Notes: generated by a model from the sequence alone, not told the origin. Positions 1 through 9,842 are shown, counted from the stretch's first letter. The stretch: 45,965 nucleotides of DNA from Ignavibacteriales bacterium CG_4_9_14_3_um_filter_30_11 (GCA_002790365.1 PFVA01000267.1:1149-47113), one strand, 5' to 3'. Numbers and translations: made by a program.

Positions 1-2
1 CC

Positions 3-43
3 CCGCTATATAAAATGTTTTATAAAAACATTTTATATAGCGG
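3..43. repeat. Perfect inverted repeat/hairpin (arms 3-20 and 26-43, extendable by one pair)
   Basis: CCGCTATATAAAATGTTT followed by its exact reverse complement AAACATTTTATATAGCGG with a very short loop. Confidence 0.85.
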
Positions 44-50
44 CCTTCGG

Positions 51-79
51 CAAAAAATTCATTTCCAATGAATTTTTTG
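51..79. repeat. Second inverted repeat/hairpin
   Basis: CAAAAAATTCATT-TCC-AATGAATTTTTTG, 13-bp perfect stem, 3-nt loop. Confidence 0.85.
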
Positions 80-93
80 GGATAAATTTATTA

Positions 94-127
94 GTCATTG
101 CTAGAAGTTAAAACGACGAAGCAATCT
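94..127. repeat. Degenerate copy of a widespread dispersed palindromic repeat (GTCATTGCgAGgag...GACGAAGCAATCT type)
   Basis: GTCATTGCTAGAAGTTAAAACGACGAAGCAATCT; ends match the commonly seen GTCATTGCGAG...GAAGCAATC repeat from memory. Confidence 0.5.
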
Positions 128-214
128 ATTAATATATTAGTAACTCATCTTACGCAAAAAGTGAACAGTGAAAATATGTCATCTTTCAGCTTTGCGTAAC
201 ATCAGTTAGTAATT

Positions 215-565
215 CTAATTCCCTTGAAACAAACCAACAATATTTCCATCAGGGTCTTTAAATAAAGCATAATATCCAATTGCAGGGATAACGGTTTTTT
301 CTCTAAAAACTTTTCCACCTTGTGTAGCCGCTTTCTCTAAAATATTATCAATGCTGTCAGTTCTTATGTGAAAAGTAGTAGAATCTCCTGATTTAATTGA
401 TTCGACTTTTCTCAACCCAATTGTTAGTTGATTATGTGTGTTGTATAAAAGATATCCTCTTCCAAATGGTTTAAATTTCCAATCAAATACTTTTTCATAA
501 AAATCAGTTGTAGTATTTAAATTAGTTGATGGAATTTCTATATGAGCTATTAAATTTACCGGCAT
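215..565 (-). CDS. VOC (glyoxalase/bleomycin-resistance) family protein
   Basis: HIEIPSTNLNTTTDFYEKVFDWKF... and FKDPDGNIVGLFQ motif typical of VOC fold. Confidence 0.85.
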   Translation of the reverse strand: MPVNLIAHIEIPSTNLNTTTDFYEKVFDWKFKPFGRGYLLYNTHNQLTIGLRKVESIKSGDSTTFHIRTDSIDNILEKAATQGGKVFREKTVIPAIGYYALFKDPDGNIVGLFQGN

Positions 566-668
566 ATTATCCCCATAATATTATTTAAATTATTGAGTAA
601 AACATAAGCAAAATCACTTAATTATCTAAATAAAGCATATAAAAAAATAATAAATTTTCATTTTAATT

Positions 669-701
669 CCGACGAACCCTGAGCTTGTCGAAGGGTGTCG
701 G
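669..701. repeat. REP-like intergenic hairpin containing CCCTGAGCTTGTCGAAGGG
   Basis: CCGAC-ga-ACCCT...AGGGT-GTCGG nested arms; locally GC-rich in an AT-rich background; matches a widely dispersed bacterial repeat type. Confidence 0.6.
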
Positions 702-861
702 GCTCGAAATAACAATCACAATATATTTTCATTTTTAAAAGTATTTAAATATTTATTGAATCTTTGAAAAAATTATTGTTGCATTTAGCAATAAAGATAA
801 ATAATTTGAAGATGGAGGGAGTTTTAAATATTATATTTTAAACAAACTCAAAGGAGTCATT

Positions 862-1284
862 ATGAGCAAAAAATTTTGGATCAGTTTTGTTGCAACCTAT
901 GTTGTGTACGAAATTCTGGAATTTCTGATTCACGGTGTTTTACTTAAATCCACATATATGACAGAAGAAGTCATGAAAATAATGAGGTCAGAAGCTGATA
1001 TGAAAATGTGGATAATTTATGTTGCCGGATTATTCTTTGTATTTTTCTTTTGCTTAATATTTGCAAAAGGAATGGAAGGCAAAGGATTGATGGAAGGAGT
1101 TCGCTTCGGTTTTTATGTCGGCATGATGGTAAGTGTTCCAATGGCTTATGTCACATACGCTACACAACCCATACCTTACACCATGGCACTGCAATGGTTC
1201 ATTTACGGATTAATAGTATGTGTTGTAATTGGTGCTGTTATGGCTCAATTATATCAAACCAAAGCTGTCAGTTCAGACTCTTAA
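862..1284 (+). CDS. Hypothetical multi-pass membrane protein
   Basis: ORF with AAAGGAG upstream at good spacing; several hydrophobic segments. Confidence 0.75.
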   Translation: MSKKFWISFVATYVVYEILEFLIHGVLLKSTYMTEEVMKIMRSEADMKMWIIYVAGLFFVFFFCLIFAKGMEGKGLMEGVRFGFYVGMMVSVPMAYVTYATQPIPYTMALQWFIYGLIVCVVIGAVMAQLYQTKAVSSDS

Positions 1285-1305
1285 TCTCCATTAGTTTTAA
1301 ATTAT

Positions 1306-1340
1306 AAAAAGGGCATTTCATTTTTATTTGCCCTTTTTTT
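1306..1340. terminator. Intrinsic (probably bidirectional) terminator between convergent genes
   Basis: AAAAAGGGCA ... TGCCCTTTTTTT, 10-bp stem flanked by A and T tracts, between 862..1284(+) and 1363..2793(-). Confidence 0.85.
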
Positions 1341-1362
1341 ATAAAAAATTATTTACTTTAAA

Positions 1363-2793
1363 TTATCTGCTTGTACCAAGAATAGTTCTTTCAGCTAATC
1401 CGTTAGGTCCGTTAACTTTAATAGTTAGGCTAACACCCATAAGCTCATCAGATGCAGGGAATACATCAAATAATGAAAAGTTAAATTGAGTCCAAGCAGG
1501 GCTTTGAGTATCAGGCAGTTCGATATCAACTTGACCTTGTAATGAAATATTGTCAACCGTTACCGCATCTACTGTAACTACAATTGTAGTACCTTTGGCT
1601 AATGGATTTCCGTTCTCGTCAGTTACTGTAATTGTAAAAGCTTGTGAACCGCCATTTGGAATTGCAAAAGTAGTTGGTGTAATAGAAACACTAGGTATTC
1701 CAGAAAATAATATTAAAGCACTCCTGGTTATTGTTATATGATTTTCATCAACAGTTGACGCTGTAACCGTAGCAAAGCCTGGACCTAAAGTAGGATCTAC
1801 AGGTTTGGGATTACCGGAGAATAATGTTGCTGAACCGCCTCCCTGGATATTTGTAGAAATTGATCCCTCAATAATACCACCAGTTGTTTCAAAATGAACT
1901 GCTGTTCCAGGATTTACAGGATTAGAATATTTGTCACCAACACTTACAGCAACTGCCATACTGCTGAATTGGTCTAAAGCAGGGAAATTAACAAGGGAGG
2001 GAATGATAGAAAAATGTGCTAAATCTGGTAAACCTCCGTGTATAGCAACACTAACAGGGTCAGAAAAAATAGTTACAGATGGCAAATCAATCTGTGCTCT
2101 TATTTGAACCACCCCTGCTTTTGTACCGCTGGTAATGTTTACAGTTGCTTGTCCCAAATTATTTGTATTAACTGAAGATGGACTTATTATTTCACCTCCA
2201 CCTGGTGCAGCAACAATATTAAATTTTACTTGAACTGAATGAGCAATATCAATAGGAGTATTTGATGAATCTCTAATTTCAAATATTAAACTTGCTGTTT
2301 CTATAGAACCACTGGCTTTTACACCAATAGAAGTTGAAGATTGAGAAGCTAGGAAAATGCTAACAGGATCTCCTGATGGAGGAGTACCTGAAGTAATGGG
2401 TTTTAATTTTATCAAATCTAAATTAAGAGCAGTTGAAGGAATAACCACAGCAACTGATGTGTCAGTAGTAAAACCGGATTTTGAAGTAAAAATTGAAATA
2501 TTAACATTTACTAATGTTTCTATTTCAGTAATAAATTTTCCTTGTGTGTCTGTCTTTAAGTTAATATTTATTGATGGTCCGGTAATAAGTACATTTACAC
2601 TGTCTATAGGTACGCCTGTTAAATTATTAATCACTTGTCCACTTACTGCAGATTTTTGAAGGACTGGATTTGTTCCTCCTCCTCCACCGGTTGTAGTAAC
2701 TGTTGATTCCGGCGTACAACTAAAGATTACAAATGGAATAAAAAATATTAATAATTTCAAAAAAAAAGTTTTTACAGAAAAGTTAGTAGGCAT
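1363..2793 (-). CDS. Surface lipoprotein with carboxypeptidase-regulatory-like and Big-1/invasin-type Ig-like domains
   Basis: Signal peptide with lipobox FVIFSC; VSGQVINNLTGVPIDSVNVLITG segment; repeated Ig-like segments (LGQATVNITSGTKAGVVQIRA). Confidence 0.75.
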   Translation of the reverse strand: MPTNFSVKTFFLKLLIFFIPFVIFSCTPESTVTTTGGGGGTNPVLQKSAVSGQVINNLTGVPIDSVNVLITGPSININLKTDTQGKFITEIETLVNVNISIFTSKSGFTTDTSVAVVIPSTALNLDLIKLKPITSGTPPSGDPVSIFLASQSSTSIGVKASGSIETASLIFEIRDSSNTPIDIAHSVQVKFNIVAAPGGGEIISPSSVNTNNLGQATVNITSGTKAGVVQIRAQIDLPSVTIFSDPVSVAIHGGLPDLAHFSIIPSLVNFPALDQFSSMAVAVSVGDKYSNPVNPGTAVHFETTGGIIEGSISTNIQGGGSATLFSGNPKPVDPTLGPGFATVTASTVDENHITITRSALILFSGIPSVSITPTTFAIPNGGSQAFTITVTDENGNPLAKGTTIVVTVDAVTVDNISLQGQVDIELPDTQSPAWTQFNFSLFDVFPASDELMGVSLTIKVNGPNGLAERTILGTSR

Positions 2794-2895
2794 TATTAAA
2801 CTCGTTAAATAAATTACAAGTTGATATAGAGTAAATTAGTTTACCTTATAAATAATGTCAAGAACATAATTTAAAAGTAGTAACAATAAATAAAT

Positions 2896-4290
2896 TTAAA
2901 TTCCTTTATTATGTCCTCTAATCATTTGCCAAAAAGTTAAAAGTAAAATTTGAATATCAAGTCCAAGAGACCAATTCTCTATATACCAAAGATCATATTC
3001 AATTCTTTTTTTAATTTTTATTCTGTTTTCTTCGTAATCTTCAACATCACCTCTGTAACCATGAACTTGTGCCCAACCTGTTATCCCAGGTTTAACCCAA
3101 CCGCGTAAATTAATATCATCTATAAATAACTTATATAATTCATTATATGCCCTAGGATGAGGTCTTGGACCAACAATAGACATATCTCCTTTGAATACAT
3201 TTAATAATTGAGGTAATTCATCAATATTAGTTTTTCTTAAAAATTTTCCAAGTTTTGTTATTCTTGGGTCATCTTTTACAGTTGGAATGAACTGTTCACT
3301 TAAATTATTTTTTATATGCATTGTTCTAAACTTGAAACATTTAAATGAATTATCAGCACTACTTACTCTGTCCTGAATAAAAAATAATGGTCCTCTGGAA
3401 AAAAATAAATTTAAAATGAATAAAACCGGTGAAAGCCATGGAAAAATAAGAAGGATAAGTATTCCGGAAATAAGCAGGTCAATACTCCTTTTAATTATTC
3501 TCCATTGTACTTCTGATAACGGTTCGTTTCTGACTGTTATAATAGGGAAGTCAGCAATCATATTTATCTGATATTTGTTAGAGACAAATTTAAAAAAGTC
3601 AGGTATTATATGAACACGCAGAGCATATTTATTGCAAATCTTAATAATGTTTTCAGTTTCTGTCGATGAATCCAATGATAGTGCAATAATTACAACATCA
3701 ATCGAATTATTTTTAATTACTTCCTCTATTCCGTCAATTTTACATAATACATCTTTTTCATTGGAATGATTATCCGCAAAGCCAATAAAGTTAAAGCCAA
3801 GGTCCTTCCTGTCAGTAATAAAATCTAAAAAATTTTTTCCAATTTCACCAGCGCCAGCAATTATTACATTTTTAAGATTTTCTTTTTTAGTCTTATATTT
3901 TAGTGTAATTTTTTTTAATAACTGAATACGAACAGACACAGATAACAAAAGTAGAAATGCATAAATGATTATAAAATTTCTTGTAAATAAATCTTCTTTA
4001 ACTATAAAAATGAAAAAAACAGAGATAATTAATTGTGCAGCTATATTTTTTATTATACTTATTAGTTGAAACGAGTAAGAGCGAATATAGAAATCTTGAT
4101 AAAAGGAAGAGACATTTGAGATGAAATACCAACCAAAATTTAACACAGCCAATAAAATAAACATGTAGCTTCTATTAAAAAGTATTTTAAGGTTTTGTGA
4201 TAAAGATGAAGCTAATAGAAAACAAAAATTAAGAAGTAGTAGGTCTAAAAATAAATTTAAGTAATATTTTGATTTTTTATTTGTAAGCAT
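2896..4290 (-). CDS. Exopolysaccharide biosynthesis polyprenyl glycosylphosphotransferase (WcaJ/WbaP-like)
   Basis: N-terminal TM bundle plus C-terminal KRSIDLLIS...FKFRTMH...NIDELPQLLNVFKGDMSIVGPRP...KPGITGWAQVHGYRG. Confidence 0.93.
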   Translation of the reverse strand: MLTNKKSKYYLNLFLDLLLLNFCFLLASSLSQNLKILFNRSYMFILLAVLNFGWYFISNVSSFYQDFYIRSYSFQLISIIKNIAAQLIISVFFIFIVKEDLFTRNFIIIYAFLLLLSVSVRIQLLKKITLKYKTKKENLKNVIIAGAGEIGKNFLDFITDRKDLGFNFIGFADNHSNEKDVLCKIDGIEEVIKNNSIDVVIIALSLDSSTETENIIKICNKYALRVHIIPDFFKFVSNKYQINMIADFPIITVRNEPLSEVQWRIIKRSIDLLISGILILLIFPWLSPVLFILNLFFSRGPLFFIQDRVSSADNSFKCFKFRTMHIKNNLSEQFIPTVKDDPRITKLGKFLRKTNIDELPQLLNVFKGDMSIVGPRPHPRAYNELYKLFIDDINLRGWVKPGITGWAQVHGYRGDVEDYEENRIKIKKRIEYDLWYIENWSLGLDIQILLLTFWQMIRGHNKGI

Positions 4291-4292
4291 AT

Positions 4293-5426
4293 TTAAGAAG
4301 ATTTATTAAAAAACTCTTCGCATTTAACAGTGACAAATTCATTTAATTTTTCTTCAAATATTTTTCTATCAAATTGTTTTGCAAATTTAGCAAGATCAAG
4401 TGAATCAAAAGTGTTTTCTTTTTGTTCAAAATCATTTACTGCTTGAATTATTGAATCAATAGATTGTTCATTAAATAAAATTCCAGTTTCGTTATTTTTA
4501 ACAGTTTCTTTTGCTCCACCGTTATTGTATGCAATAACCGGCGTGCCGGAGGAAAATGCTTCTACAACTATTATCCCAAAATCTTCTTCTGCAGCAAACA
4601 CAAAAGCTTTTGCGTTTTGCATAAATTTAGCAAGATTATCAGTTTCTTGATAACCTACAAATTCAATATTGCTACCGGAAAAAGATTTAATTTTCTTTTC
4701 CTCAGGTCCATCACCTAAAATTATCAATTTCTTTTCCGGCATTTGAGTAAAAGCCTTTGCAATCAAATCAATTCTTTTATAAGGTACCAAACGGGACGCA
4801 GCCAAATAATAATTATCTTTATTTACTTCACATTTAAATTTATTAGTATCAACAGGTGGATAAATAACTTCGGCATCTCGTCTGTAAATCTTTTTAATTC
4901 TATTTTTAATATAATTTGAATTGGCAATAAAATAATCAACTCTATTAGTGTTGGAAACATCCCAGATTCTAATATAATGAAGTATAATTTTTGCAAACAT
5001 GCCAAACAATCCTTTGTCTAATTTATGTTCTTTTAAATATTGGTGTGTTAAATCCCAAGCATAACGAATTGGTGTGTGGCAATAACAAATATGCAGTTGA
5101 TTCGAATTTGTTAAAACTCCCTTAGCAACAGCGTGCGAACTAGATAAAATTAAATCATATTTGCTTAGATCAAATTGTTCTATGGCATAAGGGAATAATG
5201 GTAAATATTTTCTGTGATTCTTTTTTACTCCCCAAAAATTATTTAAAAATGAAGTAAATATTTCAGAATTCTTTCCTACAATATCTTGCTCTTCTTTTGT
5301 TAAAAGATTAAATAGAACATGAATGGGTACATCCGGGAAAATATTCGTGAAAGATTCTACAACTCTTTCAGATCCACCATATCCGGCAAACCAGTCGTGT
5401 ACTATACATTTGTTTAAATTATTCAT
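4293..5426 (-). CDS. Glycosyltransferase family 4 (GT4)
   Basis: GGSERVVESF N-term; EDFGIIVVEAFSSGTPVIAYNNGGAKETV nucleotide-sugar motif. Confidence 0.9.
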   Translation of the reverse strand: MNNLNKCIVHDWFAGYGGSERVVESFTNIFPDVPIHVLFNLLTKEEQDIVGKNSEIFTSFLNNFWGVKKNHRKYLPLFPYAIEQFDLSKYDLILSSSHAVAKGVLTNSNQLHICYCHTPIRYAWDLTHQYLKEHKLDKGLFGMFAKIILHYIRIWDVSNTNRVDYFIANSNYIKNRIKKIYRRDAEVIYPPVDTNKFKCEVNKDNYYLAASRLVPYKRIDLIAKAFTQMPEKKLIILGDGPEEKKIKSFSGSNIEFVGYQETDNLAKFMQNAKAFVFAAEEDFGIIVVEAFSSGTPVIAYNNGGAKETVKNNETGILFNEQSIDSIIQAVNDFEQKENTFDSLDLAKFAKQFDRKIFEEKLNEFVTVKCEEFFNKSS

Positions 5427-6534
5427 TAGTTAAAATTTTATTATATAGTTCAAATGTTTCAATTGCCATTCTTTGTGCAGAATAATTTTTTTCTGCCATT
5501 TCTCTTGAAGCTTTAGAAAATTTATTCCAAAGGTTTATGTCCTTGGCAATTTTCAAAATATACTCTGCAGCTTCTTTTGGATTATTAATATCGTATAAAA
5601 ATCCATTAACATTATTTATTACAACATCTTTATTCCCAGTTACATTAGTTGCAATAATAGGTAAACCAACCGCCATTGCTTCAATCACACTAAGAGGCAT
5701 TCCCTCCCATTTTGAAGTTGAAATATAACAAAATGAATTTATTAAAATATCAGAAATATCTAAGTGTGCGCCCAGTAATTTTATTTTACCAGTTAGTCCA
5801 TTTAATAATAATTCTTTTTCAAAATTATCTTTGAGTTCACCATCACCTAATATATTTATCGAATAATTAAAGTCTGAGTCAAGGACATTCAGTTCGTTAC
5901 AAATGGGTATTAACAAGTTTGAATTTTTTGCAAAATCGAATCTAGAAATAGTTAAAATATCAATAACATTATTGGCCGGATTAAAATTAACAAGTTTATT
6001 CTTTTCTAACTCAACACCATTTTCAATGGTAATTATTTTATTCTTATTTGATATCTTTAATTTTAATACTCTCTCTCTTTCACTGTTGGAGACAGAGATT
6101 AATCTTTTAGTAAAGACTGATAATATTTTTTCAACAGATAAATATAAAAATTTAATGATGGAATTATATTCATCTATATGAATACCATGAAAAGTATGTA
6201 CAGAAATTGTTCCTGTAAATAATGAGAGCAATCTGGAATAAATACCTGCACCCTTGCCGTGGGAATGAATAATGTGGATTTTATTTTTTTTAATAAACTT
6301 TATTAGAGAAAATAATGTAGAGGAAGTAAACTTTCTGTGTGGAATCTCAATAATATTATCAGAACCTATAAGCTCTGAATATAAATCAAAATATGGATAA
6401 TCTTTTGGACAGGTAATTGAGAAATCTATTTTATTTTTTAATTGTTTTACTAAACTGTAAATATGTTTGGGTCCGCCTCCAAAGTCAGCCCTTGAGGTAA
6501 TTATTAGGATTTTTATTTTTTTATAATCAATCAA
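5419..6534 (-). CDS. Glycosyltransferase family 4 (GT4)
   Basis: ADFGGGPKHIYSLVKQL; SKWEGMPLSVIEAMAVGLPIIATNVTGNKDVV. Confidence 0.9.
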   Translation of the reverse strand: MIDYKKIKILIITSRADFGGGPKHIYSLVKQLKNKIDFSITCPKDYPYFDLYSELIGSDNIIEIPHRKFTSSTLFSLIKFIKKNKIHIIHSHGKGAGIYSRLLSLFTGTISVHTFHGIHIDEYNSIIKFLYLSVEKILSVFTKRLISVSNSERERVLKLKISNKNKIITIENGVELEKNKLVNFNPANNVIDILTISRFDFAKNSNLLIPICNELNVLDSDFNYSINILGDGELKDNFEKELLLNGLTGKIKLLGAHLDISDILINSFCYISTSKWEGMPLSVIEAMAVGLPIIATNVTGNKDVVINNVNGFLYDINNPKEAAEYILKIAKDINLWNKFSKASREMAEKNYSAQRMAIETFELYNKILTNE

Positions 6535-6540
6535 TTTAAA

Positions 6541-7371
6541 TTAATCAAATATTGATAATAATTTTACTAAAAGAAGATTACTAATATGAATGGTGTTTCT
6601 AATAAATAGAAAGAAAAATCCTTTATTTCGCCTGAATTTATATTCTGGAATATTCCACCCTCTTTTTTCTGCCAAATATTTTACTCTGTATTGTTTCGTT
6701 TCCCAATCGGATGAGAATTGTTTATTGTGAACTCGATAATATGTTTGTACTCTGGGAATAAAACCAATTTCTCCTATTTCACATAACCTTATCCATAGAT
6801 CAAAATCTTCCACTTGTAATTTTGGATCTTCATCAAATCCACCTACTTTTAATAAAAATTCTTTTTTAATTAAAACAGATGAACATGTAATAGAATTTCC
6901 ATTTTTAATCAAATCATTTTTTGTTATTGAAGCTTTATGAAGTAAAGGCAGAATTTCAAAACTTGAAGAGAATAAATTTACATTATCAAAAGTTACACTC
7001 ATAGAATAAACTAAAATATGTCCTGGATGTTTTTCAAGAAAATAAACTTGTTTTTCAAGTTTGTTTTTTTTCCAAACATCATCTGAATCCAAAAAAGCTA
7101 TATATTTTCCAAGAGCTTTTTTAACTCCAAAATTTCTTGGAACAGATGGTTTACCAGAATGAGGAATTTGATAAAGTTTTATTCTTTCATCTTTATCCTT
7201 GAATTTTTTTATTATTACATTTGTATTATCTGATGATTTATCATCTACGACAATTATTTCCAAATTATCTAATGTTTGTGCTAAGACAGAATTTATTGTC
7301 TCTTCAATAAATTTTTCAGAATTAAAGGTGGGAATAACAACGGAAACAATTGGTTTATGAGTTTCCATCAT
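6541..7371 (-). CDS. Glycosyltransferase family 2
   Basis: VSVVIPTFNSEKFIEETINSVLAQT...VVDDKSSDNT...LDSDDVW. Confidence 0.92.
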   Translation of the reverse strand: MMETHKPIVSVVIPTFNSEKFIEETINSVLAQTLDNLEIIVVDDKSSDNTNVIIKKFKDKDERIKLYQIPHSGKPSVPRNFGVKKALGKYIAFLDSDDVWKKNKLEKQVYFLEKHPGHILVYSMSVTFDNVNLFSSSFEILPLLHKASITKNDLIKNGNSITCSSVLIKKEFLLKVGGFDEDPKLQVEDFDLWIRLCEIGEIGFIPRVQTYYRVHNKQFSSDWETKQYRVKYLAEKRGWNIPEYKFRRNKGFFFLFIRNTIHISNLLLVKLLSIFD

Positions 7372-8391
7372 TTAGATATTTCCAATTACTTTATTAACTA
7401 AAAGTTTCAAATAATTTTGTGCCGAATGATCTTTTAAACTTCTTTGATATCCGTTTTCGGCAATTAGTTCTCTTTCCTGATCATTTTTCAGATAATAGTT
7501 TATCCTTTCTATTAGATTGTCAATCGATGAATAAACTGCTATTTCTTTTTCAATTTCAAAAGCAATTTCTAAACCAGGAATATTAAAACTTAATTGAAAA
7601 CCACCGCAACCATTAATCTCATAATGTCTGCCTTTAACTTGTTCAACTGTTTTTCTTAAAAGAAGTAAATCTCTAACTGTTTTAAATGAACGCAGAGACC
7701 AAATCAAAAAAGGCAAATAATAACTTTGAGCATTGGACAAATTTAAATTTATTTTTGATTGGTTAATAACATTTACCATTTCTCCTTCTGTGAGCCAGCT
7801 TTTGTTATTGTTCCAGCCTCTTCCAAAAACTTTTACATCAATTTCATTTGAATTTAATTTTTTTATTGTCCAATCTCTTAGCGGACTATATCCACCAATA
7901 AATGAAATGTCATATATTTTTTTTGTATCAATTTTTTTGTATATGTTTTTATTAAAACCAAAAGGGGTGAAAAATACATTTTTATAACCATTTGATAAAT
8001 ATTTTTGATACATTGTATGATCAGGGGTAGAGAAAAAAGTAAAATATTGCTTCCAATAATTTACAAATTTTGTTCTCCATGGGTCATCAAAAAAACAGAC
8101 AACGGTTTTTGTAATTTCTTTTAATGAATTGATAATCTCAGGATTAAATTCATCAGTAAATAATGCAAATAAAGCAATGTCAGGTTTTTGTTCTGTAATA
8201 GTTTGTTTTAAGGATAGATTCATTTCAGTTTTACCCTTTTCTTTGTAATGGGTAAAAAAGTCAAACAAGTAAACACTATCTTTTCCAAAAACATCACACA
8301 ACGGTAAATATAAATTATTATACTCGTAAGAAAATCCTCTTTTGGATTCTCCGTAATCATATTTCATTATGCTTAAAAAAATCTTTGGCAA
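7372..8391 (-). CDS. CgeB-like glycosyltransferase-fold protein
   Basis: DISFIGGYSPLRDW, INGCGGFQLSFNIPGLEIAFEIEKEIAVYSSIDNLIERINYYL typical of the CgeB/GT1_2 family. Confidence 0.7.
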   Translation of the reverse strand: MPKIFLSIMKYDYGESKRGFSYEYNNLYLPLCDVFGKDSVYLFDFFTHYKEKGKTEMNLSLKQTITEQKPDIALFALFTDEFNPEIINSLKEITKTVVCFFDDPWRTKFVNYWKQYFTFFSTPDHTMYQKYLSNGYKNVFFTPFGFNKNIYKKIDTKKIYDISFIGGYSPLRDWTIKKLNSNEIDVKVFGRGWNNNKSWLTEGEMVNVINQSKINLNLSNAQSYYLPFLIWSLRSFKTVRDLLLLRKTVEQVKGRHYEINGCGGFQLSFNIPGLEIAFEIEKEIAVYSSIDNLIERINYYLKNDQERELIAENGYQRSLKDHSAQNYLKLLVNKVIGNI

Positions 8392-8402
8392 ACTATATCT
8401 CT

Positions 8403-9737
8403 TTATTTAATGTTTTTATAAAAAACGGATTCAATTTTTCTGTTTATTAAGCTAATGTGTATTACATATAAAAATCCAATTAGTATAATAGTATAAGCAA
8501 CTCCGTTTAATCCAAAAGTTTTTATAAAAAATAAATTAAACAGAACAGCTAAAACGCCGATCAGTATTTTTGGGAGGAGATATTTTTTAGGTTTGTCCAA
8601 GGCAAGCCCTAAAATTGTTTGGGTTTGCCCCAAGTAAAATAAACCCGTACCAAATGTTAACAGAGGTAAAAGATACCAATAACCAGAATATTCTTTTGAG
8701 CTTATTATTGTTATTAATTGTTTTGCAAAAAAATAAGTAATTACGGTTGAAAAAATAGTTAACACAAACACTGATACCATAATAATGTTTATGTACAAGT
8801 AACCTTTATTTATATCTTCTAAATTTTTTAGATCAGAATAATTTTTGAATATTATTGGTTGTGCAAATTCATTTATTACATTTGTTGGAATAACTACCAA
8901 GGCATTTACAATCGCCATCATTATAGCGTATACTCCAACTACTTTTACAGAAAGGAAACCATTTATTATCCATTTTTCTCCATTAAGTTGAAGCCAGCCG
9001 GCTACTGCCCAGATTAAAAAAGGTGTTGCGTAAAGCAATATTCTTTTCCTCATTTTTTTTTGTTGAATGCTGACCTCTGTTTTTGAAATGATTTCAGGTT
9101 TTTTAACATATTTATTAAACACTATAATTTTTATTAAGATCATAACAATTGTTGAGAGACTTATAAATATTATAACATTGTAAAGAGTTAAAGCATTACT
9201 AAAGAGTAAAACAAAAAAACAAATTATTATCAATCCTTTCTCGCTAGAAAGTAATATAGTATTAGTTTTTCTGTGTCTTAAAATGTTAAACCAAGAATTG
9301 AATAATTCACTCACTTTTGTAGAAACTATCATCACTCCTGCAATTAAAAAAAAGAACAAAGAATAATTGTTGATAAAATTATTTGCTACAAGAGATGTGA
9401 TGAAAATTATCAATGATAAAATAGAGGCAGACAAACTTAAAAATTTATAAAAAAGATTAACATAAATGCCATCTTTTACTTCTTTTTGATAGTCATAATA
9501 AAATCTAATAAATCCCTGTTGAAATGCACCAAAAAGCAACCCAAGAAATGCAGAAATTGTTATTATTAGTGCGTAAACTCCATAATCATTCGGACCCATT
9601 TGAGAAATAATTTTAATTATTATTAAGCTGAGTATTACATTTAATCCTTGGCCTAAGCCCACCCAGGCAATTTCTTCGAAAGAGTTAGAATTTGTTGAAT
9701 TTTTAATAATGGAATAAAATTCAGATATTTTTTTCAT
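8403..9737 (-). CDS. Polysaccharide biosynthesis protein / O-antigen-type flippase (Wzx-like)
   Basis: Multi-TM protein with WVGLGQGLNVILSLIIIKIISQMGPNDYGVYALI N-term. Confidence 0.85.
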   Translation of the reverse strand: MKKISEFYSIIKNSTNSNSFEEIAWVGLGQGLNVILSLIIIKIISQMGPNDYGVYALIITISAFLGLLFGAFQQGFIRFYYDYQKEVKDGIYVNLFYKFLSLSASILSLIIFITSLVANNFINNYSLFFFLIAGVMIVSTKVSELFNSWFNILRHRKTNTILLSSEKGLIIICFFVLLFSNALTLYNVIIFISLSTIVMILIKIIVFNKYVKKPEIISKTEVSIQQKKMRKRILLYATPFLIWAVAGWLQLNGEKWIINGFLSVKVVGVYAIMMAIVNALVVIPTNVINEFAQPIIFKNYSDLKNLEDINKGYLYINIIMVSVFVLTIFSTVITYFFAKQLITIISSKEYSGYWYLLPLLTFGTGLFYLGQTQTILGLALDKPKKYLLPKILIGVLAVLFNLFFIKTFGLNGVAYTIILIGFLYVIHISLINRKIESVFYKNIK

Positions 9738-9812
9738 TAGGGTTTAATAATAATATATCTTTTTACAAATAAATATATGATTCCCAGAAACATTTTCTTT
9801 AATTTTGGTATT

Positions 9813-9842
9813 AAAAGAATGTCATTTAAAAAGACATCTTTT
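9813..9842. other. Imperfect hairpin in the divergent intergenic region between the flippase and GT2 genes
   Basis: AAAAGaATGTC ... GACATCTTTT with one bulged A. Confidence 0.45.

Noticed and set aside
1008-2659. Plus-strand ORFs 1008..1307, 1550..1741 and 2357..2659
   Set aside because: Overlap or lie antisense to better-supported genes and show no recognisable domain.
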